A DNA stretch of 45,576 nt, taken from assembly GCA_037176905.1 (NCBI GenBank), contig JBBBWG010007113.1, forward strand, positions 1 to 45,576. Direction: 5' to 3'. This DNA is from Azolla pinnata (Eukaryota > Streptophyta > Polypodiopsida > Salviniales > Salviniaceae). Below are positions 11,346-23,130 of the stretch, piece after piece. Below the pieces are notes generated by a model that saw only the letters and a list, made by a program, of their open reading frames with translations, was not told the origin of the DNA and made no database searches. The translations under genes and the position numbers were made by a program. How positions within the stretch are numbered: the first letter of the stretch is position 1; every line of letters begins with the position of its first letter.

Positions 11346-14300
11346 TTAGTAACCGTAACCTGCCATAAGAAAGGCCCACGTTAAGACAATACAAATAGTA
11401 TCCTTTCAAGAAGCCATCATCATTCCGAAACATGCATTAAAATGATATTAGCCCACAAGAATACTCATAATACATAACAATAGTCCGAGGCCCTTGCATA
11501 TTAGTTTAGCATCAGTCTTATCTGGACTAAAGTAGAAATTAATCATACCCTAATGCAGAATATTCAACGATCATGACTGAAGTGGCTTGTTAAATCAGAG
11601 TCACATATCATATAACAGTACCTCAGGATTGGATAATTGTCACATATTATGCATCTAATACATGAGTAAACCACTGAATTTTCTCGAGTATGGAAAATCC
11701 TATGCAAAGATATAGCACAATTATGGATAAAAAATGTAATGCTGCAAAACAACCATGTAGACTAAGGTGAAGGATGCAATACGCATCCTAAGCAAACACG
11801 CAGTATGCCCCAACAGATGGGAAAATTCCTCCAACAAGTGTTTCATGCATATATATATATATTCATTATTACCAGAATTTTCCATTGGGTTTCCAACTGG
11901 AGCTGTGGGTTGAGGCTCCTTGATCTCCACAACGACAACATCAGATGTGAGGAATGTTTTGGCCACCGAAGCAGCATGCTCTAAACAGCATCTTACTACC
12001 TGAAAACCAAACATCAATCAAAAGATGCTGCATAGATATAGCTTACAATAAGACATTGCATTCAGTTTCATACTTCAGTTGGTATTATAATTTTACCATC
12101 ACATTCTAACATGCTTCAATGCAATATGCCATCATACATTAGCAGGCAGTTGTGTTAACACATGACAAGGTGAACAATGGTCTTTATCATGTCAGATGTC
12201 ATGAGTGAAAACATCTTCGCCAGGAAACCATGACAAAGGCCATAATTTCTGGAGTCATTGTTGAGCAAACACTAACTCATAATCCCTTTACACGTTTACT
12301 CATGCTGATGAGAACAAGATCATTACACTAAGAGCTTGAAGAGTGTACAAACGCCATTTTGCTGATGTGCTACAGACAATACCTTTGTGGGATCAATAAT
12401 ACCAGCAGCCATAAGATCTTCATAGGCACCCGTTGCTGCATTATAACCGTACTTTGGGTCATCATTAGACAGGACTCTCTCAACCACCACGCTGCCATTT
12501 ACACCTGCATTCTTTGCAATTAGCTTCAATGGATAGCTCAGAGCTCTCTTCACAATATCAGCCCCAACCTACAGCAAAACTCACCCAGATTAATAATGAT
12601 TCTGTATATAGAAACTTATGTTTCAGCTACAATTCCATTAAAAGGATGTTTTACTGCACCTCTAACTCAAAACAATTAAAATAAATTGCTTCAATGAATG
12701 TTTGATGAGAAACATAGCAGTCAATGAACAGGATTATCTGTTTGTGTTTGTTAGGATGAAGAGATTCACATGGCTTTCGAAATGCAATAGTTCAAATACC
12801 TGCTGCTCATAATTTTCAAGTGTTTCCTTGATGGCATCAACCTTAGAAGCCAATCTTAGCAACGCAGATCCTCCACCTACCACAATACCCTCCTCAACAG
12901 CAGCCTGCATATAAAACACGAGTTCTCTTCGCAAATAAATGATCATTCATCCGAACTAAAAGCCAAGAAACTGGGGTCAGATAGCTTAAAATACCTTTGT
13001 CGCATTTAATGCATCTTCAACTCTTAACTTCTTCTCCTTCAACTCAGTCTCGGTTTGAGCACCAACCTGCCACAGTAGCACACATTGTAAGCTTCTAGAT
13101 CAATTATAATGTACACACCTAAACACCAGATATAATGCCATGTGAGGAAGTGACCCAAGAGGCACTTGCAGGCATAAATAATTAATAAGCCAAACACCAC
13201 AAAAGTACTGAGACTAGATATTCCTTGATAAATAAATTACCTGGAGGATCGCAACCCCTCCAGACAGCTTAGCGATTCTTTCATTCAGTTTTTCCCGCTC
13301 ATATTCCTGTTCAGCCACCTATACCAACCAAACAAACAATAAAAGCAAGGAACAAAATCATTACCCAAATAAACAAACAGAAAAGGAAGATAATCAAGGG
13401 GAGCTCTCAAAAGATTTGCACTGAAAAAGTCAGAAACTTTACTGACACCTTTTACCTCAATCAAACTCTTGATTTGCGTCACACGTTTAGAAACTTCATC
13501 TTGTGTACTGCCATCCCCCACAATCGTGGTTGTATCCTTGGTAAGCACAATCTTTGCAGCAGTGCCCAACACTTCCCTACCAACCTTATCCAAAGATAGG
13601 CCAACCTCGTCCCTAACAACAGTGCCTGCACAGGTCCAATAACAAATATAGCAAGTTACCCATGTCAGAAAATAACATCCTGAAATTCATTTCGTATTGA
13701 ACAAATAATAGCACATACAGTTTCTTGCAACAAAATAATTCAGTAATTCTCTCCTGTAGACAATTAAATTTCGATAATTCAAAAAGAGAAGGTAATCACA
13801 CGTTAAAAAGTATACTTTACCTCCAGTCAGGATGGCAATATCATCTAAATATTGGCTTTTCCTCTCACCGAACCCAGGAGCTTTCAAGGCTGCAATTTTC
13901 AGGCTACCCCTCAATTTATTCACAACAAGTGTGGCAAGTGCTTCTTGTTCAATATCTTCAGCGATGATTAGGAGAGGATAGCCACCCTTGATAGCATCCT
14001 CCAGAATTCCAATAATATCTCTGGCAGTAGTAATTTTCTTGTCTGCAAGGAGATGCTGGCCACCGTTTCCGAAAGGTTTTAGATATCAAATATGTCTGAA
14101 TTATACTACAAATCTTCAATTATCTAGACCATATTACTCCATAAAAAGGCATCGAGACACATTCATCAAGAGTTTTACAGTAGGCAGTCCAATAGTTAAA
14201 GACTTCCAAGTGTCCTCAAATCAAGCTTTGTAAAACAAGAAAATCTTCCTGTAAAAAGAGTGAGAGGAGAGTAACACTAATTACACTAAATATAACTAAC

Positions 14301-17049
14301 CTTGCAGTTGACATACTCCACTATCATCTTCTCTGGGTCTGTCACGAAATATGGAGAAATGTAACCTCGATCAAACTGCATGCCTTCTACAACAACAAGG
14401 CTGTTCTCTGCACTCTTCCCTTCTTCAAGAGTCACAACACCTTTCCGCCCAACTTTACTCATTGCTTCAGCAATCATATTCCCCACTTCATAATTGTTGC
14501 CCGCACTAACAGCAGCCACATCAGCCAATTCGCTATCTTCAACCTTAACATCACAATTACCAACGATATTAATTTCAATCTCAACAGAGAAACGTAGCCA
14601 TAAATTCCACAGAATAACAATGACTGGCTTCTTAATCTCCCTGCTATAATGTCCAATGTGATTCCTGACTTAAAAACACAGTCTTCTTCTAAACTATCTT
14701 AAATCAACTGTTCACAAAAACTTTGAGAATTGAAATCGGAAGAAACTCACATCTTTTGAGATTTTTTTCAACTCCTCAACAAGGGCCTTTACTGTCTTCT
14801 CAATACCCCTTGTAATTTGAATAGGATTAGCCCCGGCAGCAACTACCTGCAAACACAACAATACGTTCAACACCTATAAATAAAGATTTCTCGAAAATTA
14901 ATCATAGCTAAAAGCACCCAAACTTCAAGTTTTTTCTTGTGAAGCCTTTGAAGCGCTTTCTCAGATACAAACTCTTGCTATAACACTTCTTTAAACCCTC
15001 TCAATTATAAAAAGAGCTCTCCCAGACAGCAATACTATTTATCCTTATACTCACAATACAATACTACTGAGCTAGGGAGAAACATGAGCCATGCAGCAAC
15101 CTCAAGTCCACAAATACGGTTTCAATACTTCCTACTCCCACAATTAATCCCTCAGCTAGAGATAGACTTCAAATTTTCAATATTCACTTGCCCTAGAAAG
15201 CTATTAATTACCTTTACTCCCTCTGCAATAAGCCCTTGGGCTAATACAACTGAAGTTGTTGTACCATCACCAGCTAAATCATTAGTTTTGGCCGCAGCTT
15301 GCCTTACTAGCTTTGCACCAATGTTCTCAACTGGATCTTCAAGCTCAACCTAAACGTAAAACAAGATACAACCTCTCTGTGTTCAGGTTCGAGGGTAGAA
15401 TGCAGATTAGATCTGACATTGATGACTTAAACAATCTGAATAATTAATATCTAAAAAAGCGAAGTATGTTAATAATCCATCTACACTAATAATCCATCTG
15501 AACTACATAAAATGAAGATATTTGATGAATATTTTGGCAAAAGGCATGAATTACGAATTAATCCACATTCAACTAGAGAAGAATCAAACCTCTTTGGCAA
15601 CAGTGACACCGTCATTTACAATCTTAGGAGCACCGTATTTGCTTTCCAGAACTACATTTCTTCCTTTTGGACCTAAAGTGACTCCAACAAGATCAGAAAG
15701 CTTGTTCACACCGGCCTGCAAACAAAATTTCAGCAAGATACCACTTAACAGCTGGTATAAGAAGTCTTATTAAAAACCAGCACATGCAGCAAACTCCAGA
15801 ATTTCCTGACTTCCCACTCAAGAGAGAAAATGAATTACGTCTTCATGCAGAGAAGGCTGAGAGAAGGAAACAAAATTTTAAAGAACCATTGTTCTACACG
15901 AAGATGCTCCGTTTATCATGTAATTATTCAAAGACAAACTTCCATACATGAATCGACTAAAAAGAAATGAAAAAAGAGCTCGTACTCAGCATCAAAACCC
16001 TGTAGCTCAAAGATAACTGATGATCGTTCAAAGAAAGGAAAATTTTGAGCATAATATTCAGTCTTTCAGATGAAGTTCGGTTATAGCAAGGGAAGGGAGT
16101 TACTTTCAATTGAAGAATCGAAGGGCCGCGCAGGATGAAATGTTTTGAAATCCCTCCTCAAATCCACAGTCTGACTAGAATAAAGACGAGGACCTTTGCA
16201 TTCAAAATGTGGACAATTACTATGTCTAAAACAAAGAAGATAATCCACATCTACATTTTGCTCCGTCGACATTTAGAGGATTCGCAACACATAGCATTCG
16301 AGACACAAACAATATCTTCAAAGTTTTAACCTTCCACTTCAGAAAATATCTGACTTTCCGCATCATATTCAAATTCTTCGTATAGATACAGAGGAGACCA
16401 CTCCCTAAATATCTTCTTACCTAATTGAGACATCATGTGAGCTCCCCCTTGCCATGCAACAAATTGCAGGTAGTGATAATTGAAGAGAACGACTATTCCT
16501 TCAGTTCTATCTGTTCATTCAAAACAAAACTCAAGGAAAGAACTCACCTTCACCTACGATTCTCGAAAATAAAAATGCATGCATAGGAAATCAAGCAGGA
16601 AGACTAAACGTTTCTCCACTCCCTACAGTTCCTCGAAAGCAAAATGCATACATAGGAAATCAAGCACAATGGCTAAACAGTTCTCCACTTCCTACTGTCA
16701 AAACGAGCTGCAATTTATTTACAGTGGACCGATTCTGGGGAAAACAAAGAGCAATTTTCCAAGCAATCCTACGTCGAATCCACAGATGGCCAGCAGACAT
16801 TGGAAAGGAGGCGACATTTCAAACAGACGCCGAATCTACAGCAGAGTTACGAACCTGCAATTTCTTCATAGTGGAGCCATCTTTGTTGAAATATAGCTCT
16901 TTCGCCATGGAGCGAGTGCCAAGATCGGAAGAGCGACGGGGCCGAAAGGAGGAGGAAGAGGAGGAAGTTGGAGGCCTGGGGGAAAGGAGAAGCTGCCTTT
17001 GAGGGAAAGAGGTGAAGGTCGACGAAGAAGAAGAAGCAAGGGACGCCAT
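11346..17049 (-). CDS. CPN60B: Plastid chaperonin 60 subunit beta, 13 coding exons, 594 aa
   Basis: Subunit of the GroEL-type stromal folding machine that assembles with CPN60-alpha and CPN20/CPN10. My exon model, in coding order: 17049-16855, 15715-15590, 15349-15212, 14846-14751, 14543-14301, 14055-13821, 13625-13456, 13318-13241, 13066-12995, 12904-12800, 12568-12383, 11999-11873, 11359-11346. These sum to 1785 nt, all with GT..AG introns, one frame, and about the family length (about 600 aa). The first ~48 residues are a Ser/Arg-rich plastid transit peptide; the mature part starts near [13 protein letters not shown]-site motifs are present: [34 protein letters not shown] and [13 protein letters not shown]. 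The apical domain includes [13 protein letters not shown]. The end is NSGYGY, the plastid beta-type ending, supplied by a 14-nt last coding exon. Heat shock elements lie upstream, implying heat-inducible expression. Confidence 0.96.
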
Positions 17050-17195
17050 GGTGAGAGAGAGAGATGGTGAACAAGGAAGGAAGGAAGGAAATGGCGGAGC
17101 TGGAGCGGGAGAAAACAGACGAGAACAGACGACGGCCGCAGAACCCTAAACCCTCAAGAACCACAAGCGAAGGAGGAAGAAGAAGAAGAAGAACG

Positions 17196-17213
17196 GAAGC
17201 TTCTAGAACTTTC
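17196..17213 (-). promoter_or_regulatory. Heat shock element, four perfect units
   Basis: GAAgcTTCtaGAActTTC has four alternating GAA/TTC pentamer cores at exact spacing, the consensus for heat shock factor trimers. It lies about 150-165 bp upstream of the CPN60B start codon, in a chaperonin promoter where such control is expected. Confidence 0.85.
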
Positions 17214-17236
17214 GGGAGGAAGAAGAAACCGAAGGG

Positions 17237-17249
17237 TTCTAGAAACTTC
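17237..17249 (-). promoter_or_regulatory. Heat shock element, three perfect units
   Basis: TTCtaGAAacTTC has three contiguous alternating units, about 24 bp beyond the four-unit element and upstream of CPN60B. Confidence 0.8.
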
Positions 17250-17275
17250 CACGGCTGCGAGTATTTGAGAGGGGA

Positions 17276-17293
17276 GAAGCTTCTAGAACTTTA
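17276..17293 (-). promoter_or_regulatory. Heat shock element, three units plus a degenerate fourth
   Basis: GAAgcTTCtaGAActTTA has three perfect units and an imperfect fourth. Its 15-nt core is identical to that of the element at 17196, so the two may derive from a local duplication. Confidence 0.8.
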
Positions 17294-17319
17294 CTCAAAT
17301 CATGCAAGAAACAGAAGAA

Positions 17320-17321
17320 GA

Positions 17322-17355
<34 letters not shown>

Positions 17356-17513
17356 CCGATGGTGATGGTGATGATGACGATGGTGATGATGGTGATGCGA
17401 TGGTGATGCGATGGTGATGCGATGGTGATGTGATGGTGATGTGATGGTGATGATGGTGATGATGGTGATGATGATGATGGTGGTGGTGGTGGTGGTGGTG
17501 ATGATGATGATAG

Positions 17514-17548
<35 letters not shown>

Positions 17549-17556
17549 GTGAAGCA
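17320..17556. repeat. (GAT)n / GATGGT compound microsatellite
   Basis: About 235 bp of GAT triplets with GATGGT and GGT variants lies directly upstream of the CPN60B heat shock elements. Long open frames over it encode only homopolymeric His, Ser or Met/Val runs and are not genes. Confidence 0.95.
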
Positions 17557-17775
17557 ACATTCATTTGTTGTGTGGAACCCCCGACAGACTGACGCTGACT
17601 CGATCGAGATCACAGATACATATATATATATATATCATCGCAGAATCGAATCGAATCGAATCGAGTTTGCCCCTTTCTTGTATCACAATGGAATGAGCGG
17701 ATCGATGTGTTGATTGATCAGCTCGCTAGCTGCTGCTGCGGATGGAACGATTAATCGTTTCCTCTGACAATTAAT

Positions 17776-18574
17776 CGCCCTGCACATTTGGTTCCAATGA
17801 TACTTGCTTCACAAGCTTGTTCCATACAAGATTTGTCGTGTTTTTTTTTGCTACAATTCTGCATCATGCATCAGCAGCAAAACAAAATCGAATTCGATGG
17901 CGAAGAAATCAAATCACCATGCGCATCGATATGCTTACAACATCCGAGGACAAAGTTCCCATACAACATAATTGCAAAAACTGCGAAATCAAACTTTCCT
18001 CTTACTCGGCCCGCACATTCGGTTCCCAATGATACTTGCTTCATGAGCCTGTTCCATANNNNNNNNNNNNNNNNNNNNNNNNNNNNNNNNNNNNNNNNNN
18101 NNNNNNNNNNNNNNNNNNNNNNNNNNNNNNNNNNNNNNNNNNNNNNNNNNNNNNNNNNCGAGATTTGTCTTGTTTTTTTTTTTTGCTACGATTCTGCAGC
18201 ACGCATCACCAGCAGAACAAAATCGAATTCGATGGCGAAGAAATCAAATCACCGCGCGCATCGATACACTTACAACATCCGGGGACAAAGTTCCCATACA
18301 ACATTATTCCGAAAACTGCGAAATCAACTTCTCTCTTAATCGCCCCGCACATTTGGCTCCGATTATACTTGCTTCACGAGCCTGTTCCATACGAGATTTG
18401 TCTTGTTTTTTTTTTTTGCTACGATTCTGCAGCACGCATCACCAGCAGAACAAAATCGAATTCGATGGTGAAGAAACCAAATCACCGCGCGCATCGATAC
18501 GCTTACAATATCCGGGGACAAAGTTCCCATACAACATAATTGCGAAAACTGCGAAATCAAACTTTCCTCTTATC
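17776..18574. repeat. ~232-bp tandem array, about three copies
   Basis: Copies begin near GCACATT at 17782, 18013 and 18347. Each holds GATACTTGCTTCA (partly altered in the last), a T-tract, AACAAAATCGAATTCGATGG and ACAAAGTTCCCATACAACAT. Once the 100 Ns inside the second copy are discounted, the spacings are 231 and 234 bp. The array lies between the divergent CPN60B and MFP1-like genes. Open frames through it are repeat artefacts. Confidence 0.92.
18059..18158. other. 100-N assembly gap
   Basis: Exactly 100 Ns, a conventional gap of unknown size. The bases on either side (GTTCCATA and CGAGATTTG) are contiguous in the third copy of the tandem repeat, so the gap breaks the array in phase. Confidence 0.99.
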
Positions 18575-18668
18575 CTACATATATATATATATTCGAGATA
18601 CTCCTAAAAGGTCATGAAATAAGAAACCATTCCGCAAGCTCCGAATATACTCCAATGCCCAAAGTACC

Positions 18669-21605
18669 ATGTCCATCTTCTTCTTCCTTTCATCCATGTT
18701 TTCTTCTTCCATGTCTTCTTCTTCTTCTTCTTCTTCTTCTTCTTCCATCTCCACGAGCTTGGGATTGAATGCCTGTGTCCTGGGGCACCGCAGCCGCCGC
18801 AGCATCCGAGTTTCCGCCGTCGCCTGTTGCCATGGATCCCAGCAGCAGCAGCAGCAGCAGCGGAAGAAGAAGAAGAAGACAGGGAGGCGTTCCCTCTTCT
18901 CTCTCCTCGGCATCCTTTCCAGCCCCTCCCTGCTCCACGCCGCTGGAGCCGCCCCTCCCGGTAAGTAAGCATCCGCTTCCCTCTCCGATTCCTGTCGTCG
19001 TTGAATGATTCTAGCTGTCGATCTTTAGGAAAACACTGTTTTTCGCATACAGACACGCAGCCATACACTGGGACAAGCGTACATGCATGCATACATAGAG
19101 CAGAAAGAAAGAAACCAGACGCATGAACCTCCATACATCTGTTGATAATCCGGTCTATGTACCTACTGGTATCTGTATACATATGTGCACACAGGTGCCT
19201 ACATGTACTACTAGCTGTCTGCTTGTACGTCTGTTTGTGCAGCTAGGTTGGGGGAATTGTGCTTTCGGAGCTTTCCTTGCCACAATAACTATGTACATAG
19301 CCACCGACATCGATAGCATACACACACTGGCATATGTACTCACATTTGTACGCATCATAAGTAAGTATACCGATATATACATACATCTATGCATCTCTGT
19401 GCATTTATGATGCCTAGGTACGCATGTGCATACATGCTTATACACATTTGACACGAGTGTTTTGATAGATTGTTTATGTGCCCACATGTTGGAAGGTTTT
19501 GATGAATAAAAACACTATTAATCCATTATACCCTGAGTCTGATTGAGCTGATGCTGCGTATGGAAGGATTTCAGGTCAAGGACATGAAAATGCAAGATTT
19601 GCAGGCGAAGGAACCGGTATGGTGAATCGGAAAACGAGTCCGCATTCAAGCATAGACCAGGTGATATTTCTCTGCAACATTTATGCTCCAGCAGAATATG
19701 AATGAGTACTTCTAGATTAGTTTAAATATTCGTTTCAGCTTGGAGATGTACAGCCAATTTCACCATTAATCAACATCGCTGAAGCTGAAACTCTATTAAA
19801 TGGAGGGGCTATGATGGTAACCAAGTAAATTACATAACTTTTTAACTAAAGGCTAAGATTTGGAAGAAGAATCCTGCGTTGATTGTCTTTTATCAATTAC
19901 TTCTTAATAGGAAGAGACTGAAAGATTGCCATTGTATCTTAATACGTTTGGATACATGGCATCTGCTGTATTGGGCAGTTTACTGTGGTATGAACGTCAG
20001 CTGAAGACATCTGCTGATGAAACATTGCATGATGTGAGTATTTCTATTTCCCCACAAAAAGAGACGCCCTTTTCTTTCATAATAGATTCAGTTCTAGGAT
20101 AATGATTTATTTGTGAAGATGCTCGAAAAATGGCATGAACAGAATCACCTGTTTCTCCCATTTCTCAGTTAAGATCAACCCTCGGAGCTAGAGAAAATGA
20201 AATACTTGCACTAAAGCAGAAATTAACGGCAAGTGTCTTCGATAAAGAGGAGACCATGGAGCTGGAGTTACAAAAGGAATGGGAACAGAAGGGTATTCTA
20301 TGTCATGAGCTTGAATCTTGTGTGAGGCTGATTGATGAATTGAAGGCAAAGATACAAGATTATAAGAGCCTGATACACAATTCCCGTGACCAAATTCAAT
20401 TGTTGGAAGGTCGTATTGACGAAGTTGAAAGGCATATGGCTGGTCTAGAAGAAACTTTTCTCAAGGAGAAGACAAAGGGTGCAGATATGGAAGAGCAGAT
20501 AAAAGGACTTATGCTCAGCATGCAAAGAAAGGAGAATGAAGTCAACGAAGCAACGATAACCCTTCATGGAAAGGAACGAGACATTGCTAGATTTTTGCTC
20601 AATCTCAACAAGAAAACGGTATCTTCTGTGGATCTGCAGAACACGATAGAAGGTATGGAGAAGGCCTTGAATTTAAAAAACAGAGAGATGATAAAGAATG
20701 AACGGTCTTTAGAAGATGTGAAGCTACTGTTGTCAAATGCTCTTGCAAGAGCTGCCGAGCTTGAAAAAGAGATAGTGTCAGTGACCATAAGATCGGATGC
20801 TTTAAGGCATGAGTCGTTAGCACTTTCAAGCAAAGTTCAAGCAGCTACCGTCTTTAAAGAGGAAGAAAGAAAGCTCTTGGCTGAAAAGCTTGTTGGTGCA
20901 TTGTCAACTTTGGATGAGAAAAAGGCAACCATTGTCAACTTGCAGAAGGAGATAGACTCCTTGAACCATGTAATTCGTGAAGGAGAAATAGAGATAAATA
21001 ACATGCAAGATGTTGGGATAGCCAAGGATAAAGCTTCTTCATTATCACGTGAATTGGAAGAGCTCAATCAAGAGAATGCTAGGGTAGAGAAACAGGCCTT
21101 AGCAGTTGGATCAAAACTCGAGGAGAATTTGAGGACCCTCAAGCATGCTCTGCATCAGGAAGAACAGGCCTCCATCTCGTTAAAAGATGATATTTGGAAG
21201 CTTAATGAAGTTTTAGATAGATCCAATAATGAAGTCTCTTCTTTAAGAGAGAAATTGGTGAGATACAAAACCTCTCATGATGAACTGAGACGTGAAGCTT
21301 TTGAAATCGCTAAAAATGTGAAGGCCCTTGAGCTTGACATCGCAAAACAAAGACAAGTTTCTAATACGAGTAAGGAAGAGTTGGATTTAGCGCAGAATGT
21401 GATAATTGAATTGGAGAAAGAGGAGAAGCTTCTAAAGCAGGATTTCGATAGAGCCAGAATGGAGAAAGACAATCTAATAAATAAGATATTCGATCTTCAT
21501 GAGCAACTAGAAAGTACTCATATAAGAGTCTCTGGTGTAGGAAAGCATAAGCATTCACAGAGTGAACCTTTTGGTAATGAGATGAATTCTACTCTGATGT
21601 CCTGA
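18669..21605 (+). CDS. MFP1: MFP1-like plastid coiled-coil protein, 5 exons, 671 aa
   Basis: Resembles MAR-binding filament-like protein 1, a thylakoid-associated, nucleoid-binding coiled-coil protein that also acts in starch granule initiation. Exon model: 18669-18960, 19575-19660, 19739-19816, 19911-20033, 20169-21605 (2016 nt, one frame, GT..AG introns). Residues 1-70 are a Ser-rich, then basic, transit-type region with poly-Gln and poly-Lys from CAG and AAG tracts. Residues 73-95 (RRSLFSLLGI to HAAGAA) look like a twin-arginine thylakoid transfer signal. A membrane segment at about 159-178 (LYLNTFGYMASAVLGSLLWY) matches the position of the MFP1 transmembrane helix. About 190-650 is continuous heptad coiled coil rich in Glu, Lys and Leu. 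The start is the first ATG of the frame; ATGs at 18696 and 18711 are alternatives. The family is usually about 700 aa. Assignment rests on architecture and the N-terminal motifs, since coiled coils match loosely. Confidence 0.8.
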
Positions 21606-23130
21606 AAAGGGCTACCAATTTCTGCAATATAACAAGTATGAAGTTCTTGACTTGAAAGAGGTTGATGATGTTGGTTGTGCTTTTGAATGCTGCTGGCTTA
21701 AACTCTGAGAAAACCAGAAAATAGGGGTACAAACTTTACCACTTACCGGTTTTCTTCGAATGGGAAGAGAAAAGCTATCGACTAAAATGAATGTAGTGGA
21801 AAAAAGGTCATGCCCAGCAAGAAATACACATGGAAGGTAGATGTTTAACATATCGAGGAATGTTCCATGGATGTTGCGAACAAAGAGAATGTGATAATAT
21901 TTCATGTGCTTGCCTTGGGAGTTCCCTGTGTGTTTCTGGAGGACTCATGTTTTTTCTGTTTATTCTCTTCTCCAGTGTAGACAGCTGGCTGTACTCTTAT
22001 CTAATGTAAAAAAAAAAGGGAAACAAATTGTTACATCACTGTTTGTTCAATCACCATGAACAGAAAAGATAATGTTTTGGGGGCAAAGCCCATGTTCAAG
22101 CTTTCGCAAATAGTACCCCTCATGTTCAAGCAAAGATTTGAAAAGGTAGCCAAGAGATTTCTGAACCAAAATTTGGTTCTAGGGTATATCAAAATTGAAA
22201 TGTGAGCCCAGTGGTGAGCTCCATTTGTTTCAATGTACGCAAATACACAATGGAAGAATGTAAAGATTTATTAAGATTTCCCCTCAGATCTTGGATGAAA
22301 GGAGAAAGAAAGTGGCATGACTGGTATGTCATTTGACACTCATATTTGTGATATCTTGCAGTGAACTTTGGAAACCTGTTGCATGTATTTGGATCACAAT
22401 TCCATAGTGAAAAATGAGGAGCCCTTCTTTATTTCAGGAATATGTTAATCCTTTAGAGAGGTAGAATGCTGACACAATAAATGGGAAATCTGTATCACGA
22501 GTCATTGAATCAAAGCAAAAATACCATACTTTCATCTGGAACGCAGCAGAAATAAATAGACTGCGGCTTTGTAACATTACCGCACAACAAAGTGCCACAC
22601 GAGTAAGATCACCTCAATAGTTAATCAAGGGATGGGATAATCCATGCTTCTTCACCTCCCACGAGGGTAAGATCAGATAGATTGGTGGAACTGGTCTCAT
22701 CCATGAAATCAATAGCTGTCAAAGCTCGCAAACAAACTTTTGACTCCAATCTTTTACAAAGAAATCATGATAGTATCAACAATTTAGAGAATTCTACAGT
22801 AACCCTCATTTGATAGTGCACAAAATAGTCTTAATTTACCAAGGGAACTATCTGAAAGCTGAGAACAAGCAGCACTTGCTTTATTCACAGTGTCATCTAC
22901 TACATATTTGTCAAATGTACATGGTTCAACCCAAAACACTACATGATAATACTATTCATTACGTTAAAATGGATGGCATGCCAAAATGTATTGTACATCA
23001 CCTATGCTTCTTACCCTAATAATCAACTCTCTCTCTCTCTTTCTCTCTGTATATCTATCTATCTGTATATCTATCTATCTATCTATATATATATAGATAT
23101 AGATATATATATATCACATGGTCGATCTTT
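21606..23130. other. Intergenic, convergent gene ends
   Basis: Holds the 3' flanks of the MFP1-like (+) and AIRP2-like (-) genes. An A-rich tract near 22007 may mark the MFP1-like 3' end. A TC tract (about 23029-23047) and TCTA/TATA repeats (about 23050-23114) lie next to the AIRP2-like stop. No other gene is seen. Confidence 0.5.

Noticed and set aside
17239..17613. Long His/Ser/Thr-rich open frames on the minus strand and Met/Val-rich on the plus
   Set aside because: They result from the GAT/GGT microsatellite upstream of CPN60B.
17788..18607. Several 140-180 codon open frames
   Set aside because: They cross the 232-bp tandem array and even the N gap; they are repeat artefacts.
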